64,000 bases of DNA, from positions 1 to 64,000 of the forward strand of contig CAJTSR010000015.1 of NCBI GenBank assembly GCA_910579035.1, given 5' to 3'. Below, in pieces: positions 34,314 through 42,615 of the stretch (positions are counted from its first letter, which is position 1; each line of letters opens with the position of its first letter). A model generated the notes under the pieces. The model ran no database searches. It saw only the letters and a program-made list of their open reading frames with translations, and was not told the DNA's origin. The stretch is from an uncultured Muribaculaceae bacterium (lineage in GTDB: Bacteria; Bacteroidota; Bacteroidia; Bacteroidales; Muribaculaceae). The position numbers were made by a program, and so were the translations under genes.

Positions 34314-35238
34314 ACGGTACACAAAGGCAAAAAACGGGCTTTGGGACTACGCCGTGCGGGAGTCCCGCAACGGCACGTTCCTCCATATGAGAGGATATAT
34401 GGATTACCATTCCGACCGTTTTAATGATTTTTCCCTGCTTGCCTTTGACTCCAAGAACCGTCTGATAGCCGTTATGCCGGCAAATGCCGAAGGGACAACC
34501 CTGTGCTCGCACAGAGGACTCACATACGGAGGCTGGCTGATGACACCCCGCGCCGATACCAACGCCATGTTCGCGTTGTGGCAGGAATTTACCGAGTTTG
34601 CAAAATCAGCAGGCTTCAAAAGCCTGCTGTACAAGCCTGTGCCTCATATATTCCATAAATATCCGGCCGAGGAAGACCTCTACGCCCTATGGCGCTCGGG
34701 AGGAGTACTCGAAGCAGTGCAGAGCAGCAGCGTCACAGACCTTGCCTCTCCCCTACCCTTCGACAACAATTCACGCCGCGCCCTGAAACGCGCGGCAGAC
34801 GCCGGAATCGTGTGCCGGGAATGCTCCGACTGGGCTGCGTTCTGGGGTATACTGGGCATTGTGCTGAATGAGCGCCACAACACATCGCCGGTACACAGTT
34901 TGGCCGAAATATGCCTGCTCCACGAACGTTTCCCCCATAACATAAAGCTATTCGCAGCCTATAGAGGCACAGAGATGCTTGCCGGCACAGTGCTCTACAT
35001 CACAGACACCTCCGCACACGCCCAGTACATAGCATCGTCCGACGCCGGCCGCGAATGCGGCGCGCTCGCCTGCCTTTTCGACCACCTTTACCGCCTTATG
35101 GCGACAAAAGTACGGTGGTTCGATTTCGGAATATCGAACGAAGACGGAGGCCGAGTCCTCAACCACGGACTCACGCGCCAGAAAAGCGGCTTCGGAGCAC
35201 GCTGCATCACATTCAATTCCTACAGATTAAATCTATGA
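34306..35238 (+). CDS. GNAT-type acetyltransferase-like protein
   Basis: 310 residues resembling the FemAB/BioF2-like double-GNAT proteins of Bacteroidota: SRNGTFLHMRGYMDYHSDRF near the start, SHRGLTYGGW, and KLFAAYRGTEMLAGTVLYI with HAQYIASSDAGRECGAL, then WFDFGISNEDGGRVLNHGL. These proteins transfer acyl or aminoacyl groups, often to cell-envelope or lipid-linked glycan precursors; the substrate is unknown. It is embedded between the efflux operon and ftsE, overlapping both (8 bp and 4 bp), so it is co-transcribed with them. Confidence 0.78.
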   Translation: MIERYTKAKNGLWDYAVRESRNGTFLHMRGYMDYHSDRFNDFSLLAFDSKNRLIAVMPANAEGTTLCSHRGLTYGGWLMTPRADTNAMFALWQEFTEFAKSAGFKSLLYKPVPHIFHKYPAEEDLYALWRSGGVLEAVQSSSVTDLASPLPFDNNSRRALKRAADAGIVCRECSDWAAFWGILGIVLNERHNTSPVHSLAEICLLHERFPHNIKLFAAYRGTEMLAGTVLYITDTSAHAQYIASSDAGRECGALACLFDHLYRLMATKVRWFDFGISNEDGGRVLNHGLTRQKSGFGARCITFNSYRLNL

Positions 35239-35900
35239 GCCTTATGGTAGAATACAAGCAAGTTGAAATACTGCGCAACGAACACGTGGCGCTCAAAGAC
35301 GTAAATCTCAAAATAGGACGAGGCGAATTTGTGTACCTCTACGGCAGGGTAGGCAGCGGAAAGACTTCGCTTATGAAATCGATGTATGCCGAAGTGCCGA
35401 TAGCATCGGGACAGGCCCGCATATTCGAGTACGACCTATGCGACATTCGCGCGAAAGAAATACCATTCCTGAGGCGAAAAATAGGGATAGTGTTCCAAGA
35501 CTTCCAGCTGTTGTCGGACCGTACCGCGTACTCCAATCTCGAATTCGTGCTCGAAGCCACAGGGTGGGCCGACAAAAAGGAACGCGCCGAACGGATCGAA
35601 AAAGTACTTCGGCAGGTAGGCATGCTCACCAAAGCCTACAAAATGCCCCACCAGCTCTCCGGCGGCGAACAGCAGCGCGTGGTCATAGCCCGGGCACTGC
35701 TGAACGAACCTTCACTCATACTCGCCGACGAACCAACCGGCAACCTCGACCCGGAAACCGGCGAACAAGTGATGGAACTGCTCTACTCCATATCTTCCAA
35801 CAACGGCGCCACCATAGTGGTAGCCACACACAACCCGTCGTTCAAACGGCTTTTCCCGGGCCGCACACTGCGATGCGAGGACAAAAAGCTGATTGAATAA
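35235..35900 (+). CDS. ftsE: cell-division ABC ATPase FtsE
   Basis: 221 residues from ATG 35235 (ATGA overlap with the GNAT stop). ABC ATPase motifs: Walker A GRVGSGKTS, Q loop VFQDFQLLSDRTAYSNLEF, signature LSGGEQQRV, Walker B LILADEPTGNLD and H-loop VATHNPS. The Q-loop region and short length are typical of FtsE, which with FtsX controls periplasmic peptidoglycan hydrolases at the septum. No ftsX gene is adjacent. A generic lipoprotein-export ATPase (LolD type) is an alternative, but the sequence reads as FtsE. Confidence 0.85.
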   Translation: MSLMVEYKQVEILRNEHVALKDVNLKIGRGEFVYLYGRVGSGKTSLMKSMYAEVPIASGQARIFEYDLCDIRAKEIPFLRRKIGIVFQDFQLLSDRTAYSNLEFVLEATGWADKKERAERIEKVLRQVGMLTKAYKMPHQLSGGEQQRVVIARALLNEPSLILADEPTGNLDPETGEQVMELLYSISSNNGATIVVATHNPSFKRLFPGRTLRCEDKKLIE

Positions 35901-35986
35901 ACTCTTGAAGCCGTTCGGTTGTTTCCATACTAAACAAACTGCCACCGCGCAGATATAGAACCATAACTCTCATAAAATACACAGAT

Positions 35987-36301
35987 ATGACTGATTTTGA
36001 CAAATTGATTCTCGAAGAAAAACCTACCCTCGTCGATTTCTTCGCCACATGGTGCGGTCCCTGCCAGATGCAGGCTCCCATACTCGAAGAAACCAAGAAA
36101 CGCGTAGGTGAAAACGCTAACATAATAAAAATCGACATCGACCAAAACCGCAGACTTGCCGCACAATACAACGTCCGCTCAGTGCCCACGCTGATTATCT
36201 TCAAAAAAGGCGAGGCAGTATGGCGCGAAGCAGGGCTTCAGCAAGCCGACGTGCTCGAGCGCAAGCTGAAAGAGCACTACGGAACCAAAAGCGACGAATA
36301 A
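35987..36301 (+). CDS. trxA: thioredoxin
   Basis: 104 residues, a single thioredoxin fold without signal peptide. Active site WCGPCQMQ, cis-Pro loop SVPTLIIFKKGE, and the buried Asp in TLVDFFATWCG. It is a cytosolic dithiol reductant. It has a terminator 80 bp downstream and appears monocistronic. Confidence 0.95.
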   Translation: MTDFDKLILEEKPTLVDFFATWCGPCQMQAPILEETKKRVGENANIIKIDIDQNRRLAAQYNVRSVPTLIIFKKGEAVWREAGLQQADVLERKLKEHYGTKSDE

Positions 36302-36380
36302 CGGACGCTCTCTCCCAGCACCTCCCATCATAACCAAAATTCGGTGCCAAGGGTATATCATACTTATCGAGATAGCCAAG

Positions 36381-36414
36381 GTGTGCCGGGTACTAAACGC
36401 GGCACACTTTTTTT
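36381..36414 (+). terminator. terminator after trxA
   Basis: GTGTGCCG (36381-36388) pairs with CGGCACAC (36400-36407), followed by a T run (36408-36414). Confidence 0.85.
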
Positions 36415-36457
36415 GAATGTGCTTTAAAAGACATTATCAAATACTCTCTTAAACAGA

Positions 36458-37279
36458 ATGAAGCACAACAGTATGCACAAAAGACTCCCGCTGATAATCT
36501 GCATAGTCATAGCAGGGCTCGCCGTGGTGGGAATAATGCGCCGAAGCGAAGGACGCCGAAGCGGCATTGCCGAAGAATTTACCCCTCCGGGAGGAGATAC
36601 ACTTGCCGTAGCAATCGAGATGTCGCCTCTCACATATAATCTGCGAAACGACACCATAGAGGGATTCGACTATCTCCTGCTCCGCGACATAGCGCGAGAA
36701 CACGGCATACCCGTGGTGTTTCACCCTTTCTCGCAACTCGAAGACGCCTTCCTCGGTCTTTACGAGCACCGATACAACCTTCTTGTGGCTTCCGTTCCCT
36801 CCACCTCGACTCTTAAAAAGTACTTCCCGCTTACCGATGCCGTATATCTCGACAAGCAAGTGTTAGTACAGCTCGCCGACAGCGCCGGCGGACGAGGCCC
36901 GATTCTGTCGCAGGAACAGCTCAGAGGCGACACCGTGTGGATAGCCGAAGGCTCCCCATTCAGAACGCGCCTCAACAATATGGCCAAAGAACTCGGCGAC
37001 ACCATAACCATATTCTCCGACCCGGAACACTCCTCCGAACACCTCGCCATTATGACGGCGACAGGCGATGTGAAGCATGCCGTGGTAAACGAAGCTGTGG
37101 CACGCCGCATAGCCGCCATGTACCCGCGCCTCGACATAGCAACCCCCATATCGTTCAACCAATTCCAAGTTTGGGCCGTTGCTCCGGGCGACACAGCTCT
37201 GCGCGACTCCCTCAACAAATGGCTCGGCTCGTTCAAACACACCGAGGCATACCGCCGCCTCGCCAACCGCTACCTGTAG
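36458..37279 (+). CDS. membrane-anchored family 3 solute-binding protein
   Basis: 273 residues. An N-terminal hydrophobic segment (about 10-27) is a signal anchor or signal peptide without lipobox. The rest is a periplasmic type II binding fold: LAVAIEMSPLTYN, GFDYLLLRDIAREHGI, LLVASVPSTSTLKKYFPLTDAVY, GDTVWIAEGSPF. It resembles the N-terminal domain of the lytic transglycosylase MltF but lacks the catalytic half. No ABC permease genes are adjacent, so it may act as a sensor or regulator rather than a transport receptor (inference). Confidence 0.78.
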   Translation: MKHNSMHKRLPLIICIVIAGLAVVGIMRRSEGRRSGIAEEFTPPGGDTLAVAIEMSPLTYNLRNDTIEGFDYLLLRDIAREHGIPVVFHPFSQLEDAFLGLYEHRYNLLVASVPSTSTLKKYFPLTDAVYLDKQVLVQLADSAGGRGPILSQEQLRGDTVWIAEGSPFRTRLNNMAKELGDTITIFSDPEHSSEHLAIMTATGDVKHAVVNEAVARRIAAMYPRLDIATPISFNQFQVWAVAPGDTALRDSLNKWLGSFKHTEAYRRLANRYL

Positions 37280-37321
37280 TCTACATTCCTAAAAAACGCA
37301 CATCAAAAACGAAGAGAAATA

Positions 37322-37353
37322 TTTGCTCGGTTAATAAGTATTGATTACCTTTG
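37322..37353 (+). promoter_or_regulatory. promoter of the tRNA-Pro/tRNA-Arg pair
   Basis: TTTG (37322-37325), 20 bp spacer, TACCTTTG (37346-37353), 10 bp before the mature tRNA-Pro. Confidence 0.8.
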
Positions 37354-37363
37354 CAGAACTTTT

Positions 37364-37437
37364 CGGGGCGTAGCGCAGTCCGGTAGCGCACCTGGTTTGG
37401 GACCAGGTGGTCGCAGGTTCGAATCCTGTCACCCCGA
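37364..37437 (+). tRNA. tRNA-Pro (anticodon TGG)
   Basis: 74 nt cloverleaf: acceptor CGGGGCG with CACCCCG, D arm GCGC/GCGC, anticodon stem CCTGG/CCAGG with loop TTTGGGA, T arm GCAGG-TTCGAAT-CCTGT, discriminator A, no encoded CCA. Position 6-67 is C-A and does not pair; the tRNA-Pro(GGG) of the window has T there. It reads CCA/CCG codons. Confidence 0.93.
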
Positions 37438-37460
37438 CTAAAGTCTGACACAGGCCGCAT

Positions 37461-37532
37461 GGTCCCGTAGTTCAATGGATAGAATAATGGATTCCGGTTC
37501 CATCGATTAGGGTTCGACTCCCTACGGGGCTA
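37461..37532 (+). tRNA. tRNA-Arg (anticodon CCG)
   Basis: 72 nt cloverleaf: acceptor GGTCCCG with CGGGGCT (terminal G-T wobble), D arm GTTC/GAAT, anticodon stem ATGGA/TCCAT with loop TTCCGGT, 4 nt variable loop, T arm TAGGG-TTCGACT-CCCTA, discriminator A. It reads CGG. It follows tRNA-Pro by 23 bp and shares its promoter and terminator. Confidence 0.9.
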
Positions 37533-37541
37533 CTATTAACA

Positions 37542-37582
37542 AGAGCTAAATTTTGCACAAGCAAAATATTAGCTCTTTTTTT
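37542..37582 (+). terminator. terminator of the tRNA pair
   Basis: AGAGCTAA plus ATTTTGC pair with GCAAAAT and TTAGCTCT around a 4 nt loop with one bulged base, followed by a run of T. Confidence 0.85.
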
Positions 37583-37635
37583 CTTGGGAGCATATTGCCA
37601 CGCGCGCAGCCCCGCGAAAAGAATATTGCAATATT

Positions 37636-37667
37636 TTTGCCATTTTTCAAGAATTTATTTAATTTTG
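37636..37667 (+). promoter_or_regulatory. promoter of the ilv operon
   Basis: TTTG (37636-37639), 20 bp spacer, TAATTTTG (37660-37667), 53 bp before the ilvD ATG. No leader peptide rich in branched-chain residues and no attenuator hairpin is seen in the short leader. Confidence 0.7.
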
Positions 37668-37720
37668 CGGCGATGGCACGTTTCATTCGTCGCCACTATT
37701 CCGGATTTACTATCATCCTT

Positions 37721-39547
37721 ATGAAAATTCCATTAAGAAGCAGTATCAGTACCCAAGGGCGACGTATGGCCGGAGCGCGGGCATTGTGGCGCGCAAACGG
37801 CATGGACGAAAAAAGCTTCGGACGCCCCATCATAGCCATTGTCAACTCTTTTACCCAGTTCGTGCCCGGCCACGTCCATCTCGACCGCGCCGGAGCAATC
37901 GTGAAACGAGCAATCGAACAAACCGGCTGTTTTGCCGCAGAATTCAACACTATCGCCATTGACGACGGCATAGCGATGGGACACGACGGAATGCTATATT
38001 CCCTGCCCTCGCGCGAGCTGATCGCCGACTCGGTAGAATATATGGTAAACGCACACCGCGCCGACGCAATGGTGTGCATATCGAACTGCGACAAGGTAAC
38101 ACCCGGCATGCTCATAGCCGCGATGAGGCTCAACATACCTGCCATATTTGTGTCGGGAGGCCCGATGGAGGCCGGTATCGTCGACGGCGAAGCTGTCGAC
38201 CTCGTGGACGTCATGGTGCGCGCGGCCGACGAGAATGTAAGCGACGAAAGCCTGCTGGCTCTCGAACGAGGGGCGTGCCCAACCTGCGGCTCCTGCTCCG
38301 GAATGTTCACGGCCAACTCTATGAACTGCCTCACTGAAGCCCTCGGCCTTTCGATCCCCGGAAACGGCACCATTCCCGCCACCCACGCAAACCGACGCCT
38401 GCTTCTGGAGAAAGCAGGCGCCCGCATAGTGGAAATGGCTGAGGCATATTACGGCAACGGCGACCAGTCGGTACTGCCCCGCTCTATCGCCAACCGACGC
38501 GCCATGCTCAACGCCATGACGATGGATATTGCGATGGGCGGCTCCACAAACACCGTGCTGCACCTCCTTGCTGTCGCTTCCGAGGGCGGCATTGATTTCA
38601 CCCTCGACGACATAGACCTCTTGTCGCGGAAAACGCCTGTGCTGTGCAAAGTAGCGCCAAACTCCAGATACCATATCGATGATGTAAACCGCGCCGGCGG
38701 CGTCCTCTCCATACTGCGTAATCTGGCTGTAGCGGGGCTTATAGACACAAATGTGGCACGTGCCGACGGTATGACGCTTGCAGAAGCCATAGAGCGCTAC
38801 GCCATAGGAGGCAAGCAATACAGCGACCGCGCTGAAGAATTATGGAAAAGCGCCCCCGGACGCCGACGCACCACCGAGCTTGGTTCCCAGATATGTATGT
38901 ACGACTCCACGGACACCGACAGAACAGCAGGCTGCATTCGCGATGTTGAACACGCGTACAGCGCCGACGGCGGTCTGGCTGTGCTTCGAGGCAATCTCGC
39001 CCCCGACGGATGCGTGGTGAAAACAGCAGGCGTCGACTCGTCGGTATTGTCGTTCAGCGGTCCTGCCCGTGTATTCATTTCGCAGGAAGACGCCATGCAT
39101 GGAATACTCGACGGCACCGTCAAGGCAGGCGACGTCGTTGTAATCGCCTACGAAGGTCCGGCTGGAGGCCCCGGCATGCAGGAAATGCTCTACCCCACTT
39201 CCTACCTGAAAGCACGCCACCTCGACAAAGCGTGCGCCCTTATTACCGACGGACGTTTCTCCGGCGGAACGTCCGGGCTGTCGATAGGCCATATCTCGCC
39301 CGAGGCAGCCGCCGGCGGCAACATAGCCCTTATACATGACGGCGACATAATAGAAATCGACATACCGGCCCGCAGCATAAGCTTAGCTGTCGACGAAGAA
39401 GAACTCGACCGTCGCCGCGCATACGAACTTTCCCTCGGCGTCGATGCCTTCAAACCACGCGGGCGGGAACGCCATGTCAGCCGCTCTCTACAGATGTATG
39501 CCGGCAGTGTAAGCTCTGCCGACCGAGGAGGTGTCCGCAAACAATAA
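37721..39547 (+). CDS. ilvD: dihydroxy-acid dehydratase
   Basis: 608 residues from ATG 37721; the in-frame extension upstream runs through the promoter and tRNA terminator and is rejected. IlvD/Edd family: SNCDKVTPGML and CPTCGSCSGMFTANSMNCLTEA hold the Fe-S cluster Cys residues, with GGPMEAG and TDGRFSGGTSGLSIGHISPEA signatures. It dehydrates dihydroxy-isovalerate and dihydroxy-methylvalerate, the third step of valine and isoleucine synthesis. First gene of the operon; ilvB starts 10 bp after its stop. Confidence 0.97.
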   Translation: MKIPLRSSISTQGRRMAGARALWRANGMDEKSFGRPIIAIVNSFTQFVPGHVHLDRAGAIVKRAIEQTGCFAAEFNTIAIDDGIAMGHDGMLYSLPSRELIADSVEYMVNAHRADAMVCISNCDKVTPGMLIAAMRLNIPAIFVSGGPMEAGIVDGEAVDLVDVMVRAADENVSDESLLALERGACPTCGSCSGMFTANSMNCLTEALGLSIPGNGTIPATHANRRLLLEKAGARIVEMAEAYYGNGDQSVLPRSIANRRAMLNAMTMDIAMGGSTNTVLHLLAVASEGGIDFTLDDIDLLSRKTPVLCKVAPNSRYHIDDVNRAGGVLSILRNLAVAGLIDTNVARADGMTLAEAIERYAIGGKQYSDRAEELWKSAPGRRRTTELGSQICMYDSTDTDRTAGCIRDVEHAYSADGGLAVLRGNLAPDGCVVKTAGVDSSVLSFSGPARVFISQEDAMHGILDGTVKAGDVVVIAYEGPAGGPGMQEMLYPTSYLKARHLDKACALITDGRFSGGTSGLSIGHISPEAAAGGNIALIHDGDIIEIDIPARSISLAVDEEELDRRRAYELSLGVDAFKPRGRERHVSRSLQMYAGSVSSADRGGVRKQ

Positions 39548-39557
39548 CATAGTATAT

Positions 39558-41309
39558 ATGAACGAACTAACAGAAATATCCACCGAAAACCCGGTTAGCG
39601 GAGCCGACGCCCTCCTGAGAGCTATAATAGCCGAGGGCGTCGACACGGTGTTCGGTTATCCCGGAGGGCAGATTCTGCCTGTCTACGACGCGTTGTACGA
39701 CTATACCGACTCGCTCCGCCACATACTCGTTCGCCACGAGCAGGGCGCCATACATGCCGCCGAGGGGTATGCCCGCGCCACAGGACGCGTGGGCGTGGTC
39801 ATAGTCACTTCCGGACCCGGCGCAGCCAATGTAATCACCGGCCTTAGCGACGCTATGATGGATTCGACCCCGCTTGTGGTTATCACCGGGCAGGTCGGGG
39901 CGCAATACCTCGGGTCGGACGCCTTCCAGGAAACAGACGTGATAGGCATCACCCAGCCCATAACCAAATGGAGCCTGCAGGTGCGCCATGCCGAAGATAT
40001 AAACAACGCCGTGGCCCGCGCATTCTTCATAGCGCGCAGCGGACGTCCCGGCCCAGTAGTTCTCGACATAGCCCGCGACGCCCAGATAGGACAGGTACAG
40101 ACCCCGTACAGCAAAATAAGCTATATCAGAAGTTATAACCCGAATCCGAGAATCAACGAGGAATGCCTGCATTCCGCCGCCAAACTGATAAACGAAGCCG
40201 CACGCCCGCTTATTCTCGCAGGCCAGGGTGTCACCATATCAGGAGCCGAAAAAGCACTTTGCGACTTTGCCGAAAAGGCATCTATCCCCGTGGCATCAAC
40301 GCTGCTCGGACTGTCGGCCATGCCCTCCGGCCACCCGCTCTACAAGGGTATGCTCGGAATGCACGGCAACATCGGGCCAAACTACAACACCAACCGCGCC
40401 GACCTCATAATAGGCATCGGAATGCGCTTCGACGACAGGGTGACCGGCGTAGCCTCCAAATACGCCCCGGACGCGAAAATAGTACATATCGACATAGACT
40501 CGTCGGAGTTCGACAAAGTGGTTGCCTCCACCGTGGCCGTGCACGGCGATGCCGTGCGTGTGCTGGAAGGACTGCTCCCACTGATAGAACCCGCTTCCGA
40601 CAGGCACGAATGGCTCGCAAGCTTTGACGCATGCCGGAACGTCGAAGTTCGCGAAGTGTACTCCCGCGAGCTGCACCGCGAGGGCGACGAGCCTATGACT
40701 ATGGGCGAGGTGGTTGCGGCAGTCAGCTCGGCCACAGGCCACGATGCCATAGCCGTTACCGACGTAGGACAGAACCAAATGATGTCAGCCCGGTATTTCC
40801 AGTTCAAAAATCCGCGCAGCTTCATTTCCTCCGGCGGCCTCGGTACCATGGGCTTCGGACTGCCCGCAGCCATAGGCGCAAAGATAGGACGTACAGACAG
40901 GACCGTTGTATGCTTTGTGGGCGACGGCGGATTCCAGATGACAGTGCAGGAACTCGGCACGATAATGGAATACGGCATCGCGGTGAAAATAGTGATTATG
41001 AACAATAATTTTCTCGGAAACGTGCGCCAGTGGCAGAACCTCTTCTATCATCGTCGATTCTCGCAGACACCTCTGCTCAATCCCGACTTCCGCACCCTTG
41101 CAAGCGCTTACGGCATACCGGCCGAAGACGTCAAGACACGCACGGAACTGCCCGGCGCCATAGACCGCATGCTGTCCGACAGCGGGGCGTATATACTGAA
41201 CGTCGACATCGACCCTGCCGACATGGTATTCCCCATGACCCCTGCCGGCAAGCCGGTCGACACCATAATGCTCAGTCCCGACAAACTTTTCGACTCATCG
41301 ATGCTATGA
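39558..41309 (+). CDS. ilvB: acetolactate synthase large subunit
   Basis: 583 residues from ATG 39558 (a GTG further upstream lies within ilvD). ThDP enzyme: VFGYPGGQILPVYDAL, catalytic Glu in RHEQGAIHAAEGYARATG, central FAD-type domain (SIPVASTLLGLSAMP), and the C-terminal ThDP/Mg motif GDGGFQMT...NNNFLG. It makes acetolactate and acetohydroxybutyrate. Its TGA overlaps the ilvN ATG (ATGA). Confidence 0.96.
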   Translation: MNELTEISTENPVSGADALLRAIIAEGVDTVFGYPGGQILPVYDALYDYTDSLRHILVRHEQGAIHAAEGYARATGRVGVVIVTSGPGAANVITGLSDAMMDSTPLVVITGQVGAQYLGSDAFQETDVIGITQPITKWSLQVRHAEDINNAVARAFFIARSGRPGPVVLDIARDAQIGQVQTPYSKISYIRSYNPNPRINEECLHSAAKLINEAARPLILAGQGVTISGAEKALCDFAEKASIPVASTLLGLSAMPSGHPLYKGMLGMHGNIGPNYNTNRADLIIGIGMRFDDRVTGVASKYAPDAKIVHIDIDSSEFDKVVASTVAVHGDAVRVLEGLLPLIEPASDRHEWLASFDACRNVEVREVYSRELHREGDEPMTMGEVVAAVSSATGHDAIAVTDVGQNQMMSARYFQFKNPRSFISSGGLGTMGFGLPAAIGAKIGRTDRTVVCFVGDGGFQMTVQELGTIMEYGIAVKIVIMNNNFLGNVRQWQNLFYHRRFSQTPLLNPDFRTLASAYGIPAEDVKTRTELPGAIDRMLSDSGAYILNVDIDPADMVFPMTPAGKPVDTIMLSPDKLFDSSML

Positions 41310-41866
41310 CACCACAATCAAACCGACAACTGTTCACCATCACAGTTTATTCTGAAAACTGTGTGGGACTGCTCAACCAAGTATCGGTGATATTCACCCG
41401 CCGCTGCCTCAACATAGAAGACGTGTCGGCAAGCATGTCGTCGGTCCCCGACGTGCACAAACTCACCATCACCACCTGGGCCGACCGCCCCACGATGGAA
41501 AAGGTGGTGAAGCAGATCGAAAAACGAATCGACGTGCTGAAAGTGTTCCTGTTTACAGACGACGACATCGTATATCAGGAAATAGCACTGTACAAGGTGC
41601 CCACCCACCGCCTACTCGAAGAGCAGAACCTCGAAAGCATAATACGCCACCACGGCGCCCGCATTCTCGAAATGACCCCGGAGTACACCGTGCTTGAAAA
41701 AGCCGGCCACCCTTGGGAAACAGAGGCCCTCTTCGACCGCCTGCGACGCTACGACATAAAGCAGTTCGTGCGCAGCGGCCGAGTGTGCGTCACCAAATCG
41801 CCGATAGAATATATCGACATATTCCTTCAGGAACAAAACCGCCGAAAAGATGAACCGACCGACTGA
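41306..41866 (+). CDS. ilvN: acetolactate synthase small (regulatory) subunit
   Basis: 186 residues from ATG 41306. An N-terminal ACT domain (FTITVYSENCVGLLNQVSVI, RRCLNIEDVSAS) and the C-terminal ALS_ss_C domain (VPTHRLLEE onward). It binds valine and activates the large subunit. Longer frames start inside ilvB and are rejected. It overlaps the thioesterase gene by 17 bp. Confidence 0.93.
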   Translation: MTPQSNRQLFTITVYSENCVGLLNQVSVIFTRRCLNIEDVSASMSSVPDVHKLTITTWADRPTMEKVVKQIEKRIDVLKVFLFTDDDIVYQEIALYKVPTHRLLEEQNLESIIRHHGARILEMTPEYTVLEKAGHPWETEALFDRLRRYDIKQFVRSGRVCVTKSPIEYIDIFLQEQNRRKDEPTD

Positions 41867-42590
41867 ATACACCCATAAATACACCCTCACCGCCGGAGAG
41901 AGCAACGCTTGCGGCCGGATGCCGCTCACGCTTGTGACCGAACGAATAATCGAAGTGGCCACCGAGCATGCCAACGCCCTCGGCATAGGCTATGCCGCAC
42001 TCATAACCCGCAACATCGGGTGGGTGCTGAGCCGCCTCAGCATAGAGATGACACGCTATCCCATAATCAACGAAGAATATTCGTTCACCACATGGATAGA
42101 AAGCTACAACAGGCATTTCAGCGAGCGCAACTTCGCCATCCACGACGGCTCAGGAGCCATAATAGGGTATGCGCGCACCGTATGGGTGGCTATGGACTTC
42201 GCATCGCGCACCGTGGCCGACCTCACGGCTTTTGAACGGGAGGCTTTCCCTACAGCCGATCTGCCCTGCCCTATCCCTAAGGCACCCCGCATAAGCCCGC
42301 TCCCGCCCGAAGCCGAGAACGAAAGCTATACTTTCCGCTACTGCGACATCGACTTCAACCGCCATGTCAACACGGTCCGCTACCTCGAGCTTATACTCAA
42401 CCACTGGCCTTTGGAACACCACGACAGGCACATAGTGCGCCGCCTCGACCTTATGTTCCACCACGAATGCCGCTTTGGCGAAACGGTGCGCTTGCTCGTG
42501 TCGACCGACGGCGACACTTCGCTATGCGAGCTTGCCAAGGGCAGCGAACGAGCCATCGGCGCCAAAATATGCTGGGCGCCATTATCCTGA
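41850..42590 (+). CDS. acyl-ACP thioesterase
   Basis: 246 residues of the FatA/FatB-like thioesterase family: two hot-dog domains, with CGRMPLTLVTERIIEVATEHA and LSRLSIEMTRYPIINEEYSFTTW in the first and FRYCDIDFNRHVNTVRYLELIL (the Asn-His catalytic pair) in the second. It releases free fatty acids from acyl-ACP. It sits inside the ilv operon between ilvN and ilvC, an arrangement I recall from other Bacteroidota. Branched-chain fatty acids derive from the same keto acids, so a link between the pathways is plausible (inference). Confidence 0.9.
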   Translation: MNRPTEYTHKYTLTAGESNACGRMPLTLVTERIIEVATEHANALGIGYAALITRNIGWVLSRLSIEMTRYPIINEEYSFTTWIESYNRHFSERNFAIHDGSGAIIGYARTVWVAMDFASRTVADLTAFEREAFPTADLPCPIPKAPRISPLPPEAENESYTFRYCDIDFNRHVNTVRYLELILNHWPLEHHDRHIVRRLDLMFHHECRFGETVRLLVSTDGDTSLCELAKGSERAIGAKICWAPLS

Positions 42591-42615
42591 AAAATAACGA
42601 CAAAACCACAATAAT

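Noticed and set aside
37553..37720. 56-residue N-terminal extension of IlvD
   Set aside because: It would begin inside the tRNA terminator and read through the ilv promoter; the conserved IlvD start is at 37721.
41030..41305. Long N-terminal extension of IlvN
   Set aside because: It runs inside ilvB in another frame, is Arg/His-rich nonsense, and the ACT domain begins right after ATG 41306.
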